This document shows positions 34,511-45,404 of a stretch of 64,000 nucleotides of DNA, one piece after another. The number at the start of each line of letters is the position of its first letter. Within the stretch, counting starts at the first letter, position 1. This DNA comes from Spongilla lacustris (Eukaryota; Porifera; Demospongiae; Spongillida; Spongillidae). Below the pieces are notes generated by a model. It worked only from the letters and a program-made list of their open reading frames with translations. It made no database searches and was not told the origin of the DNA. The translations under genes were made by a program, and so were the position numbers. The DNA lies in contig OX442415.1 of assembly GCA_949361645.1 (NCBI GenBank), positions 13,619,235 through 13,683,234 of the forward strand, written 5' to 3'.

Positions 34511-35294
34511 ATGCAACTTTCGAGCAAGATTGATATCCATCAGTTCAATAGCATCCTGATTGCTTCTTCTGTTGCTGATAAGGCTCATCTGTTGTCTGTC
34601 TCATCCCCACATGCTGCTTCATGGCTGTCTGTAGTCCCTTCTGAAGGTCTGGGCCTTCATCTTGAGCCTTCAGTATTCCAGGTAGCTGTCAAGTGGTGGC
34701 TTGGTTTGGACACCTCTAATGGTTCCCAGTGTGCCCTTATGCCCAAACAGTGCATTAGATCCCCTTGGTCACCACGCCACAACATGCAAAAAAGGAGAAG
34801 ACGTGGTCATCCGTCACAACCATCTGCGCAATGTGTTGGTGGAGACCTCCACTTGAGTGTGATAGTGGAGATGGGCAGCAACCTTACTTCAAACCATGAC
34901 CACTCACGCCCTGCAGACATTTTGCTACCCAATTGGGCCCTTGGTAAACCAGCTGCCTTTGATATCTCAGTGACATCACCGCTAAATCCTAAAATTGTAT
35001 CAGTAGCGGGATTGTCAGCTGGGGCAGCTGCATTGTCCACTGAAGAGCATAAACACACAGAAAATGACCCCAAATGCAATGCCTTGGGGTGGTGTTGTAT
35101 AACCTCTGGTTGCAGAGTCGTATGGTGCTTGGGGAAAAGAAGCCATAGATTTGTTTAAAATGCTTGCCTCCCGTCTTGCCATAACATCGGGCAAAACAAA
35201 ATCAGCTGTGCTGTCTGAGCTGTACAGTAGGCTCAACCTGCACTTGGTGAGAGCGAATGCAACAGCGATCCTTTCCAGGTGGCTCCCATCTTAA
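34511..35294 (+). pseudogene. C-terminal endonuclease-like region of a non-LTR-type retroelement ORF
   Basis: Contains SSPHAASWLSVVPSEGLGLH, LEPSVFQVAVKWWLGLDTS, then RPADILLPNWALGKPAAFDI and SVTSPLNPKI. A frameshift near 35100 is followed by ESYGAWGKEAIDLFK and LNLHLVRANATAIL. I recognise this layout (SPHA.WL..P....G..L, then RPAD...PNW..G.P.A.D..V.SPL) as the region after reverse transcriptase in certain LINE-like elements. The RPAD and D-x-x-V motifs may be a PD-(D/E)XK nuclease core (inference). A cysteine cluster expected between the two blocks is missing. No RT domain is upstream; the ORF begins shortly inside the inverted-repeat element. Confidence 0.55.
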
Positions 35295-35735
35295 AATTTA
35301 ATTAATTGTAGTGTGATTTAAGTGTTGTGTGTATTACATATTCTGTTCATATAATAATTATACATAATTATAATTATAAAATGTAATCTTTAATGGTTAA
35401 TTAATGTTAATACAAGTCCCGAGAACCTAATTCATTTCAATTACATGTTGTTTATACAGGGTTGGTGGTTAACTGCTTCCATTTAGAATTTATTCAAAGT
35501 TGAAATCTTAATTTATTTATTTTCGCAATGTACTTGATTTTGAGGGCCATTGAATCTTGATTTAGTAGTTTGAATTTATTTGTTAGAGATTTTGAATGCC
35601 TCTAAAACGATTATGTTTTAATTAGGTGTTATCGCGAATTATGAATTCGTTTTCGTTAATTTAATTTGATTTTATGATATTTATTTTGTTTACATCAACA
35701 CTATGTATAAAACACAGTATAGTTAATTTGGGATT

Positions 35736-36065
35736 CTACGGAGGATGGCTCTGGCATTCGCTCTTGTTCAAGATTGAGAAAAGCTCAAAAGATATCTGTG
35801 CCCTTGGCAGAGACTTGTGAATCGCAATCCTAGCTATGATCTGAGCCAGAAAGCTTGAAGCTTCATTACCCCAAGCCCCATAGGAGTCAACTACTAAAGG
35901 GGTTGAGACCCACCCTAAAGCTAAACACTTTTCATCGTTGGCCTGGTGTTTCCTACTCTCCGTTGCCTCAAGGACTGCACCAAACGTTGCTCCCGCTTCA
36001 GCTAAAGTTGAAGGATTTAGCGGTGAGACAACGGAGATGTCCTCCATGATTCCAATGCTACACAA
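35736..36065 (-). pseudogene. Second fragment of the same endonuclease-like ORF family
   Basis: The minus frame gives ISVVSPLNPSTLAEAGATFG, RKHQANDEKCLALGWVSTPL, then SYGAWGNEASSFLAQIIARI and LPRAQISFELFSILN. It aligns to the second half of 34511-35294 but diverges, so the two copies are not a simple recent inversion. A frame-preserving start is not evident. It lies inside the same TA-flanked element in opposite orientation. Confidence 0.5.
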
Positions 36066-36366
36066 GAATATCAGCAGACCGTGACTGTGAATGGTCAGGA
36101 AAAGACCCAGACCAGCTTCAACTTCGATTGAAGCATGTGCACGGTGAAGAAAGTGTGCTAAAGTGTCCCTGAGAGCATTATGGCGTGAGATAACATCACC
36201 CCCACATTTGCATGTTAATGCATGGTGTGTGTATTTTATTCATCATGATTTCAATTACATCAACATTTAAGCTCACGTTAATGGAGCATTTATCCACAAT
36301 TTTAAGTTAATTAACTGCTTGTGGTTAATGTATTAACAATTTTCCTTGATTGTGAAACACCCTGTA

Positions 36367-38660
36367 GAACTACAGCAGTATTCCAGAACACAACGATAAT
36401 CCTCCTTTGTAATTAGCAAGCAGCCATGCCCATGCAGGTGGGCTGTGGAAGGGTTATATTTTAAGGCCAAAATGCTTTTCCCTTCTGTAGCTCTCAGATA
36501 CTGTGCAGCAATACTGCTGGTGATGCACGGATGATTGCCAAGCGATAGCTAGCTTTACAAAATGAAATTTGGGTAAGGGAGTAATAAAATGGACCATGCA
36601 CTAACACATCAATTCATTTTACAAGGAGCAGTGTTGGATTCAATAAGAAATTTTGGTGATTTCAATATGCTGTCAACAAACCAGCATGGTTCAGACGGAA
36701 GATCTGGTGAAAATTTATGCTCCCAGCACAGTAAATTCTCTAAACATTAGTTCTTGTACATTCATCCACTGGTTACATAACTGATGTGTGTGGTGTAGAC
36801 CAATCTTGCTCAGGCTTTACTTGAAGGAAGGCATTGAATTTTGTGAGAGCTTTTTGATTGATTGATCATGATTTAAGTGCACATAGTAACATCATGGCAA
36901 GAAATGACATACGTAAATGCACTTATCTATTGCCCAGTACTGAAACGGGAAGCATCTGCAGAAGGGAGACAAGTTTACTAGTCCTGACCTAAATATTAGT
37001 TCAGAGGATGAGGCGACAACAGTATCTGGTAATATTATTAATTCAATTGGAACATGACTTAGATTAATGGAGTTACCTCTTGTACCATATGGTGACAAGC
37101 TGATGTGGAAGAAGGCTGATGCATTGAGATCAACAAGGTTTTTCACAATCTTAAAACACATCAGAAGATCTAAAAACACTCTGAGATACTCCAATGAATG
37201 AAAACCTAGATGACCGGCATAGCTCATAGTGGGCAGGTTTACCCATTTAAAAATAGCTCAGGTGAAAAAGTGCTGAACCCTTTCAACACATCTCTTGTCT
37301 TGTACGAGATGTTGGAATAAGCCATGTAGCTGGGTCGGGGCCTTTACATGTAGGTACCCAGAATGCTTATACAAGACACATGGGTGCCCCTATACAGTTC
37401 TTTTTGATGGTAATGAGTGTCCAATTTCTAATGTCTCAAGATCTGTTATAACAAATGATGAATAAATTAGTAGATCAGAGAATCTTGTGTTTTATAACAT
37501 GCAAGCTCCTGATTCCAAGTTTTTAACTCTGTATCTCGTTAATCATTTGATGTCATGAAATGGTTTCTGGCAATACCCTAGCCCACACTACTACTACTAT
37601 TAGTGGCGATCGAATGACCTTAGCTACATGTACAAAGCAATGATGCAATTATACTAATTGATATGAGGTCCACTACAGTTGAGATATATAATTAAAATAG
37701 CAAATGAAACTTTTAATTTTTTGTTTTATATTCAGTAGATTGAAAAGGTCTACATCCTGTTGGGTTCAACATTCAAATTTAGTTTGAATTAAGGGTTAAT
37801 ATTCACACTGCATGATGGAAAGGTACCTGGGGTAAACAGGTAATTTTTAAAACAACGTTTTTGGCAGCTTACAAAGAGCAGTAAAGTTTAAATTTGAAGC
37901 CATTTTCAAGATTTCTTCATGATACCATAGTAAATAACAATGTAAGCACTATACATATGATGTGCGAGCACACTTGTTAGAATAAGTACAAACCAAATAT
38001 CTTTGATTCATTGCAACAGATTTACAATGGTAACATTGGTATGCGGAGAAATCCTGAAAACTGGAGGAAAGTGGCTTCCAATGTAATACTTTAATGCTTA
38101 TTACAAGCTGCAAAAAATTATGTGTATACCTGCCCGCCACACTAACCGTTACATGTAAGTCAAAACTAAATAGTTCAAAATTCTGTGAAAACTTGAAGCA
38201 ACTCAGAAAATGAATAAATTTAGTACCAAGTTTTGAACCAATTTGTCTGAAGCAACCAAACTTGCCATACACATAGCACTGTGGAGGGTATTTTGAGCTC
38301 CTAACTACATTCCAACATGCCGTTGTAATCGATAAAATTAATGTGTTTCGAAGTAGTATTTATTTACTTAACATCAGATATGGCGTATATTGCACAGTAA
38401 AGTGTTTCTTGTACAGAAGTGCTAGTAGGCTGTGAGGGGTTCAAGCATAAAAACAAAAGTGATTTTTTACATGACATTGTAATGAACATGCACTGTAGAT
38501 CGATAATGGACTTGGGATGTCATTATTGATTTGAAGAAAAGGTTCAAGTGTTTGACTACATGTAAGATAAAGGCTTGTTATTGACCAACATCGTTAAAGG
38601 TGTGATCACCAGTATCAATTGCCATAGATGGTCAATAACCAGCCTTCATCTTACTCAAAC
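36367..38660. other. 2.3 kb without recognised gene
   Basis: AT-rich DNA. ORFs at 36892-37227 and 37949-38272 have no domain, no homologous partner in the window and no splice structure. I see nothing further. Confidence 0.4.
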
Positions 38661-38666
38661 TTTGAT

Positions 38667-38716
38667 CTTAAATCTGTAAGAGCTGTATTTTGCATTGGTC
38701 TTGCTGCCGTACGCTG
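38667..38716 (+). repeat. Solo decayed unit of the 42-bp minisatellite
   Basis: CTGTAAGAGCTGTATTTTGC then TTGGTCTTGCTGCCGTA. Matches the array unit at 32924-33982 with a short deletion. Confidence 0.55.
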
Positions 38717-38896
38717 CATGGAGTCCAGTGCACAGACAATACAGCTTTGGTCCTACTATTAAAAGAGCAATGATCACCATGCTTTCATGCTACATGCATG
38801 TACCAGTAATATGCAAGGGATTTTTGACCAGATGTGTATTATGTATGTTTGCTCGATCTGTGCCAGTGTGTTTGTGTACATACTGCACATTGCAGG

Positions 38897-39044
38897 ACTC
38901 TTCTCCATCAAACAGTGTGAAAGTCTAAATGTTTCAAAACTGGATCCATAATAGTGCCAGATACGCAGTGGACCCTTCTCTATCAAGCAGTGTGAAAGTC
39001 TAAATGTTTCAAAACTGGATCCATAATAGTGCCAGATACGCAGT
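38897..39044. repeat. Direct 75-bp tandem duplication
   Basis: Two copies of a unit containing GTGTGAAAGTCTAAATGTTT and ATAATAGTGCCAGATACGCA, 75 bp apart and nearly identical. Confidence 0.85.
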
Positions 39045-39475
39045 AATGAGGTGTCTTTTCAGTTACAATTATGGAGATATTATGTCTCATATACATACCG
39101 TAAGGTTCTAACTGTAAACCTACTGGTAGTTTCCGCGTATACAACCGTCTACAATGTATATGCAATTTACATAATGTAAATATATATATAATGAATGTAC
39201 CACGCATATGGAAAAACCTTTATATAGAAGCGGTTCGCGTTTAATTTTGCATGTAATCGGGGTCAAATCCTATATTAATTGCTAAACACCAGATATGGTT
39301 ACACATACATGCATTTATGTGCATGTACCCTGCATGCATGCAGACAAAACATGAAAGAAAAAAAAATAATAATTCGTATGCAACTAAGCAAGTTCTAGAA
39401 CTGCAAGATTTACAGCGATATACACCTATTCGTAGTTCAAGTCAGTAAATTGGGAATTCAATTCCTCTTCAGAAT

Positions 39476-40582
39476 CTAGTATTTTAACGCTTTTGAAATG
39501 ATTCCATTTAGACAGTCTTTCTTGTAGTAGAACTCGTGGTTGGGACCTGGAGTGCCCGACTTCGTAATTACTTCATAGAGCATTGTATAAAACCTATTTC
39601 TCTGCACAATACGGTAAAATCCCAAGTTGGCAGGCAGGACGTAGCGGGTACAGCTGAAATCCATGTCCCCACAAAACGCGTACTTTAGACGAAACTGGAC
39701 GGAAGTGTAGAACTTCATAAACTTCTTAATGACATCCTTTTTGGCTTCGTACGTGTTCCTGTTAGCCACTAAGGCATCAGTGTACATCGGAATGTATCCG
39801 GCACCTCCTAGAGGTGGAACTGTAATAGATTTGACCTGCACTCCAGGCTCGCTGTACAGCACTTGGCCTATCACTTCGGAGTAGGCTAAAAAATTGGACT
39901 CTTTTGAGCCAATCACATCAGTTATCATGGCATTGGAGTCATTGGAATACGTTTCGTCTGTGCAAGGATTCTTCCCATTGCTTCGTGCACATCTGCCAGA
40001 GAGCTGCCCAATGTTATTCACGATGTCATCATGCTCAGGTGGGTTGGAAAGAACTCCAGCGTCCATAGAGGAGGATCCAAACTTATTAACGTACCCATTC
40101 AAATAGTAACCGGGGAGTGTCCAGCTTCCTCGAAAATTGCCAATCAGGTCTACGTTTTGTGATCCTTTTGATGAGCTTAGTGTTGCTAAGAAGTTTGAGC
40201 ACACCAAAGTTGGGATGCCATAAACGTTACCGTTGTATGTTACACCATCTACAGCAAATCGAAAAAACGAATCTGAGTTGACTGGTATGTCAGGATCTGG
40301 ATTAGGTTGCAATAAGTTTGATTTAACCATCTCCCCAAGCAGAATGGTGTCCACCTCAACCACGTCATATGCACTGGGACCCTCGCCAAAATATGTCTTC
40401 AGGCTCTTCAATGTGTATAAATCATTTGTAGCAGGGTCTCCGTCAACCTTGATCGTAATGCCATATTTCTGCTGGAATTCATTCGCTATATAATTTGTCA
40501 GAGATTTTAGACCATCCCCTTTGAGATCAGGGATATAAGGATAAATGAGCACGCGAAGAGCAGCGTCGTTTGTAATGGCATT
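39476..40582 (-). CDS. Thiaminase I-like enzyme (thiamine pyridinylase), large terminal exon
   Basis: Thiaminase I replaces the thiazolium of thiamine by a nucleophile, cleaving vitamin B1. The fold is that of a periplasmic-type solute-binding protein. The single exon of about 369 codons opens after a splice acceptor (TTCACTGCAG ending at 40583) with NAITNDAALRVLIYPYIPDL, the usual N-terminal strand. Then come AYDVVEVDTILLGEMVKSNL (substrate-lobe helix), NVYGIPTLVCSNFLATL with a Cys at the position of the family's catalytic Cys, and NFLAYSEVIGQVLYSE with a Glu that may be the general base. It ends GIISKALKY, TAG at 39476-39478. The length equals the mature bacterial enzyme. The signal-peptide exon was not found upstream. 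There are no frame breaks, so it is probably functional. Extra Cys residues suggest secretion. Family call is from motif recall; a non-catalytic paralogue is possible. Confidence 0.75.
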   Translation of the reverse strand, partial: NAITNDAALRVLIYPYIPDLKGDGLKSLTNYIANEFQQKYGITIKVDGDPATNDLYTLKSLKTYFGEGPSAYDVVEVDTILLGEMVKSNLLQPNPDPDIPVNSDSFFRFAVDGVTYNGNVYGIPTLVCSNFLATLSSSKGSQNVDLIGNFRGSWTLPGYYLNGYVNKFGSSSMDAGVLSNPPEHDDIVNNIGQLSGRCARSNGKNPCTDETYSNDSNAMITDVIGSKESNFLAYSEVIGQVLYSEPGVQVKSITVPPLGGAGYIPMYTDALVANRNTYEAKKDVIKKFMKFYTSVQFRLKYAFCGDMDFSCTRYVLPANLGFYRIVQRNRFYTMLYEVITKSGTPGPNHEFYYKKDCLNGIISKALKY

Positions 40583-40739
40583 CTGCAGTGAACATTTGAG
40601 ATTAAAATATATGCATCGAATATAATAAATATATTATTATTATTATTACCTTGCATTACATACAGACGTAACATACTTTTTCTACACATACACTGTACAT
40701 AAATTAACATCTACGCCCAGACCTAGTTACAACAAATCA

Positions 40740-41290
40740 GTAATATGGGGGCATTATCCGGGCCAGGATGGAGGTGGAATTTGCCCTAACCAGTTGTAAA
40801 TTAAGGCGGCCATAAATGTCATTGCATATATGTTATTGTAATAACTGAAAAATAAAAAGTATCATCACATGTGGGATTAAAATAGGGTGAGTAACCGGTT
40901 ATCAGGTTATTCGGATTATTCGGATACTCGCAAAAACCTGTCCGTTCGAATAGCATTACTCGGAAAAATCGATTATTGGATTTGTTCTATTCGGTTTGTG
41001 CACCTGTGGGATGGGGGTAAGTGTGTGTGCTCAGGGCATCTGGTGTTATGGGGTAGCTGTAGGAGGGTATCTGGTGTGATGTGTACATTTAGCTGGCTCA
41101 GTGAGCAGAAAACTTGAATAACCTATAGGTATTCGGCTGGCAAATTAAAAATCGATTTCTTTTTTCAAGTATTTGGAAAAATCGATTTTCAGATCCAGAA
41201 AAACCTGAAAAATCGATTAGTGTTTTAAAAGTATTCGGAAAAAGCGATTTTCATTATTCAGGGGAGGTTGCACCGGCACCCTAGATTAAA
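40740..41290. repeat. Dispersed repeat with ATTCGG/AATCGATT motifs, copy 1
   Basis: The outer parts repeat TATTCGGAAAAA and AATCGATT. The core from about 41026 to 41140 (ATCTGGTGTGATGTGTACAT ... CTCAGTGAGCAGAAAACTTG ... TTCGGCTGGCAAATT) recurs at about 42540-42722. Non-coding. Confidence 0.55.
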
Positions 41291-42539
41291 GTCCAGTAGC
41301 CGGCATGAGGGGCAAGGTTATAATAATAATAATTATAATCGCATGCACGCACATGCATGTGGCGCGCTCATGCAAGACTATACGATTGCACAACTTGATC
41401 ATTTCAGTTCTGGCCTGATTATACATCATGCGCAGTAATATTAATTGTAATAATGATGTGCATGTACATGTAGTTGACTGCTCTCAGCATATCAGTATAC
41501 TATCCCCATATGCAATATTATAACTTATATACTGTATGTATTAGTACTAGTATTTAGAAATATGCATGCGTTGGTAGATTATGTCCCATTGGCGCGCGCG
41601 CAACAAGCTAAACTGGTTGCGTTATATACATAGTTTTAAAGCTTGCAATCCGTTGTTAATATCCACCATCTAATAGGAATGATATCACTTAACATGCATG
41701 GAAATTATGGGGAAATTTAATCGCCAGGCGATGGATCAATCACCTAGGTTTTCCATTGAGTTATTCATTAGCTACGGCGTAGAGGATTCTCAGCATATCT
41801 GTAACTTCATCTTGACAAAGCGTCTTATACATGTATATGGCCACACATTTCAAAATGGCCTCCCCCACTGCTTCACTAAGGCCTGCTTTGATGCCAAGTG
41901 CTTTTCTTGCTCCTTATCACGGATTAGGATAATGCATGGACAATTTTGCACGATCAAAGAAGGTATATACATGTACACTTGACCCCGAAACGGAATCATA
42001 TCAGACAATGCCAAGATTGACTAAAGAGTGTGATCCAAGGATCCAAAGAAAAGAGCAGTACTTTTATTTTCTAAATAGCAGGTTCTGAGCATTTATTTTC
42101 GAGAGCAGGTTATGCAATTTGAAAAAGAATTTAAAGAGTGCAATATTCAATGCAAAAATTCCAATTTGAACTATATACACGTAGTGTAACTCTTTAACTA
42201 AATTGTCAACTTAACTCGGGTTCTGGCAAAAACCAGGTTAGTGAACTATAACTGAACTGAAAGAATTTGGAAAAGATAATAAATTTATTCAACTTAACTG
42301 CACAACAAACAGAACTTAATTAATTGGATCTTAACTATCATTTAACTATCCCATTACTATAGCTAGCATGGCAGGTGGTGCTTGCATGCATGCGTAAACA
42401 TCATCAATATATATATAATTATATATTATATTATAATTATTATAATATAATATATATCTATGTTTCTATTATTTTGGCATCGGGTGCAATGTGTAAATAG
42501 TTGGCCACGCCGAGCGATTTAGGCTTATCTAGGTAGCTG
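41291..42539. other. Unassigned AT-rich DNA
   Basis: A self-complementary AT block lies at about 42405-42460 (ATATATATAATTATATATTA). No supported gene. Confidence 0.4.
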
Positions 42540-42726
42540 TGATTGTGCACTGGTCAGTATCTGGGTTGTTGGGGGTAGCTGTGGTTTTGTATAAGGGTGT
42601 CTCAGTGTTGTGATGTATAATGTTGTCTGGTGTGATGTGTGAAGCTGCAGTTGAGTGCTGAACGATAACCATAACTCAGTGAACAGAAAACCTTAATAAC
42701 CTTGGTGTTCGGCTGGCAAATTGTGA
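42540..42726. repeat. Dispersed repeat, copy 2
   Basis: GTCTGGTGTGATGTGTGAAG, then CTCAGTGAACAGAAAACCTT, ending TTCGGCTGGCAAATTGTG; partner of 41026-41140. Confidence 0.6.
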
Positions 42727-43548
42727 GAACTTATTCTAGTTTCACGACAAACTAATTGCATTCCAAAGTACACGTATAAGTAAATAGTACGGAATTTTCA
42801 GTGGGTAAGATGACACAAACACCTCACTGCTGCAAGTGATAATGTATTTAGATTTCATCGTAGTGCAAATGCATGTACATTTATATATAATACCAGCTAT
42901 ATAATGAGCATTATCTGCATCAATGAAGTGCACAAATGAATTTAATTTCCCATGGAATCACTATCACAATGATAGTACATGTACATGCATGCACGTCATT
43001 TACTCAGTATAGCTATACGTTTCGTAGCTTTGCATCAACATCACTTTCGTTGCGGGGGTTCCACTAGGTATTACTGCTCATTGAATCCATTTTAGCAGTG
43101 ACTGCACCTTCCTCATCAATAGTGCCATATATTTCATATTACTTCAAAAAGTATTCTACCGTTGAGAAATGGTGTAGTATGATTTGCCGAAAATAGGACG
43201 TTGATAGCTTTAACCCTTCGAAACTCGAAGGTTATAGAAATTCAAACCTAATGCCATTTTATACGATTTTTTAATGATAGGTTGCTTTTCTCGTAAACTT
43301 TCCCATATACATGTATCCATTATCATTCTGATTCAAAGCGCTGGACAATCTGATTTATGCTGTTAAGACAGACTTGGACAGTCGATTTGTTTGCATACCT
43401 TTAAAAGACTGTGCACAACCTTGTATACATACCATATATAATTTCATATATGCAGAGATAAAATATGTTATCTCTGATATATGGTGTGCAAATAAATAGA
43501 ATTTGGCTGTGTAACGAATTGGGGTACTATACCTCACGTGACGCTTTG
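42727..43548. other. Unassigned DNA
   Basis: No gene or repeat family recognised. Confidence 0.35.
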
Positions 43549-44173
43549 GCACTTGTGCAGTTTCCCCCCCCCCCCCCCCCCCCCCCCCCCCACTTCAATT
43601 ATTGACGTAGCAATATATTATCTAGTCTACAATGAAAACCGCCTGCTCAGAACTAAGTAAGGGGCCACTGTGAATCCGACGTCGACGGCAAGCCAATTGT
43701 ACCTTTACATTTCAAAAACGAAGCCGCCAAAAACGATACGTTGGGGCAAGCGCCAGTGCACAGTGGGGTACGGTTTATGATGTCGGGGTGCATTAACTAC
43801 TTTTCGTTACAAGCTATAGGTGGGAGGGGTTCCCCCTCCCTCACCCTCACCCTCTTTCATTCATTTAGTTCTGCTGAAAGGTGCAACAGTGTGAAACCAA
43901 AGGGTGTTAGCTGGGTCTAAAATTGTTGTGTATAACAAGCGTATGCACAATGTAAATTCACGTTATACACGATGTCTATCGTCGAATAAGCGTCACTGAC
44001 TCAGCATCCCCACGCACTGGCGCATATAAGGCTTACCCCCAATGTATCGTGTTGAGAGATGTGTATCCTTTGTTGCCGTGCGTATTCCGCCGCTTTAAAA
44101 ATATCATGTTACATGTACGTCCATAATTGAAGTGGGGGGGGGGGGGGGGGGAGGAAACTGCACAAGTGCCCGG
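43549..44173. mobile_element. Inverted-repeat element with poly-C/poly-G inside both ends
   Basis: The left end GGCACTTGTGCAGTTTCC is followed by about 30 C and CACTTCAATTATTGACGTA (43549-43608). The right end is the complement: ACGTCCATAATTGAAGTG, about 20 G, GAGGAAACTGCACAAGTGCC (44118-44170). About 0.6 kb, non-coding; target duplication unclear. Confidence 0.65.
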
Positions 44174-44210
44174 GCGTTTTGGTTAAAGCCATCTCTGTCA
44201 AGTTTACTGA

Positions 44211-44957
44211 CAGTGTTGCCGCGATGTATTGCGAAAGGCGATATATCGCGATTAAACGTTTATATCGCGAATTGCGATATATCGCTATTAATCTTTAGTC
44301 ATATCGCGAAATAAACGTGTACGGACGTAAACAAAGATATACAGAAATTAAAATTTAGAAACGAGCAGAGATAAGCATATATCAATGAAAATAATTTACT
44401 GTTACAGTTAAACCAGTTCAGTTTGAATTTTGCCTTAGAAATATACATTATTTTGCCAATGCAGCCTTTCATGCATGATGCCACGCCGCCATGGGCGCAA
44501 CCTTTTCTTCTTAAGGAAAATACCGAAGCAAAAATGCACAAGTACTTGCTTGCTAGTTTAGCTATATAGCTATGGTATAGGGACGTATGGTTCATGATTC
44601 CTCCACCACAGCAATGGGTTATATTTTCTGAAATTGATTTCTGCTGACAGGCTGCTTGGGAACATTGCGCAAGCTATCATGCGCCATCCTACGCCTCCCA
44701 TACGGCAGTATTGAAGGCTTCGGGATCATCGCTCATGAAAACGTCTTTGGTAGCTAGTACATGTAGCGTAAGCATGTATACCTGTACCATATCCTTCGTG
44801 GTAACCATAACTATTCACCCCAACATTTAATAACCAAGCGATAATTGATCATGAATAATGTAATATATCGCGATATTTATATCGCGATTAAATGCTCATA
44901 TCGCGATATATCGCGATATAGACGATTAAATATGAAGGTTATTTCGCGGCAACACTG
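44211..44957. mobile_element. hAT-type non-autonomous element (747 bp)
   Basis: Inverted ends CAGTGTTGCCGCGA; identical 8-bp flanks TTTACTGA at 44203-44210 and 44958-44965, the hAT hallmark. Subterminal regions at both ends are packed with ATATCGCGATATATCGCG palindromes (44240-44310 and 44862-44925). No transposase ORF. Confidence 0.85.
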
Positions 44958-45150
44958 TTTACTGATGGCAGCATAGTTTGATCAGAAACTGGATTGGCCG
45001 GAGGATCACTGTCCAAGCCGGAAGGAATGCGTTGGAATTTTGTGACGCAAAGGAACGTGACACAACGTCTCTAGGCAACCGTCTCCACCCACATGACGTT
45101 AATCGTAAAGGGTCGGATACTACGCGCGTAGGACTAGCTATACATTTACG

Positions 45151-45382
45151 CAGGGCCGGCGCAGCCCGTAGGGCAGGTAGGGCATTTGCCCTACCACTTT
45201 TTCCCGCGACTAAGATAATTATTAATAATTTTCATTAATTAATTAGCTTTGAATAAATTTATAAATAACCGTTAGCATGCGCAATGGCCGCCGTACCGTT
45301 TGCAATATGGACGCTCTACCTGCGGTTGTAGTTGAATTTTTGTGGTTAATTAATTATTCATAGCCTGCTTCCGCCGGCCCTG
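45151..45382. mobile_element. hAT-like MITE beside the 2A-Death gene
   Basis: Ends CAGGGCCGGCGCAGC and complement CAGGGCCGGCGGAAG. Target duplication is not clean. It ends only 22 bp before the ATG of the next gene, so it may form its promoter or 5' leader. Confidence 0.6.
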
Positions 45383-45404
45383 TTATAAGTGAAAAGTAGT
45401 TAAA

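Larger units (their letters stand above)
34374..36364. mobile_element. 1991-bp inverted-repeat element with TA duplication
   Basis: The ends are perfect 22-bp inverted repeats beginning CAGGGTGTTTCACAATCAAG; TA lies outside both (34372-34373, 36365-36366). A second inner match AAGCAGTTAATTAACT extends the symmetry. The TA target and CAGGG start fit the Tc1/mariner-pogo type. The interior instead carries two oppositely oriented fragments of a retroelement C-terminal ORF. An inner piece (about 35455-35640) beginning ACAGGGTTGGTGGTTAACTG resembles a further end. A partial relative is at 15505-15950. Confidence 0.7.

Noticed and set aside
37949..38272. 107-codon minus ORF
   Set aside because: AT-rich, no domain, no codon pattern or splice sites; length is within chance.
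40507..40582. Signal-peptide-like reading MPLQTTLLFACSFILISLIS over the start of the thiaminase exon
   Set aside because: It is in a different frame from the enzyme; the enzyme frame continues to the splice acceptor at 40583. Probably coincidence, though a missing 5' exon leaves this unsettled.
42405..42460. Origin-like or cruciform AT palindrome
   Set aside because: Simple AT dinucleotide-type sequence common in this genome; no further support.
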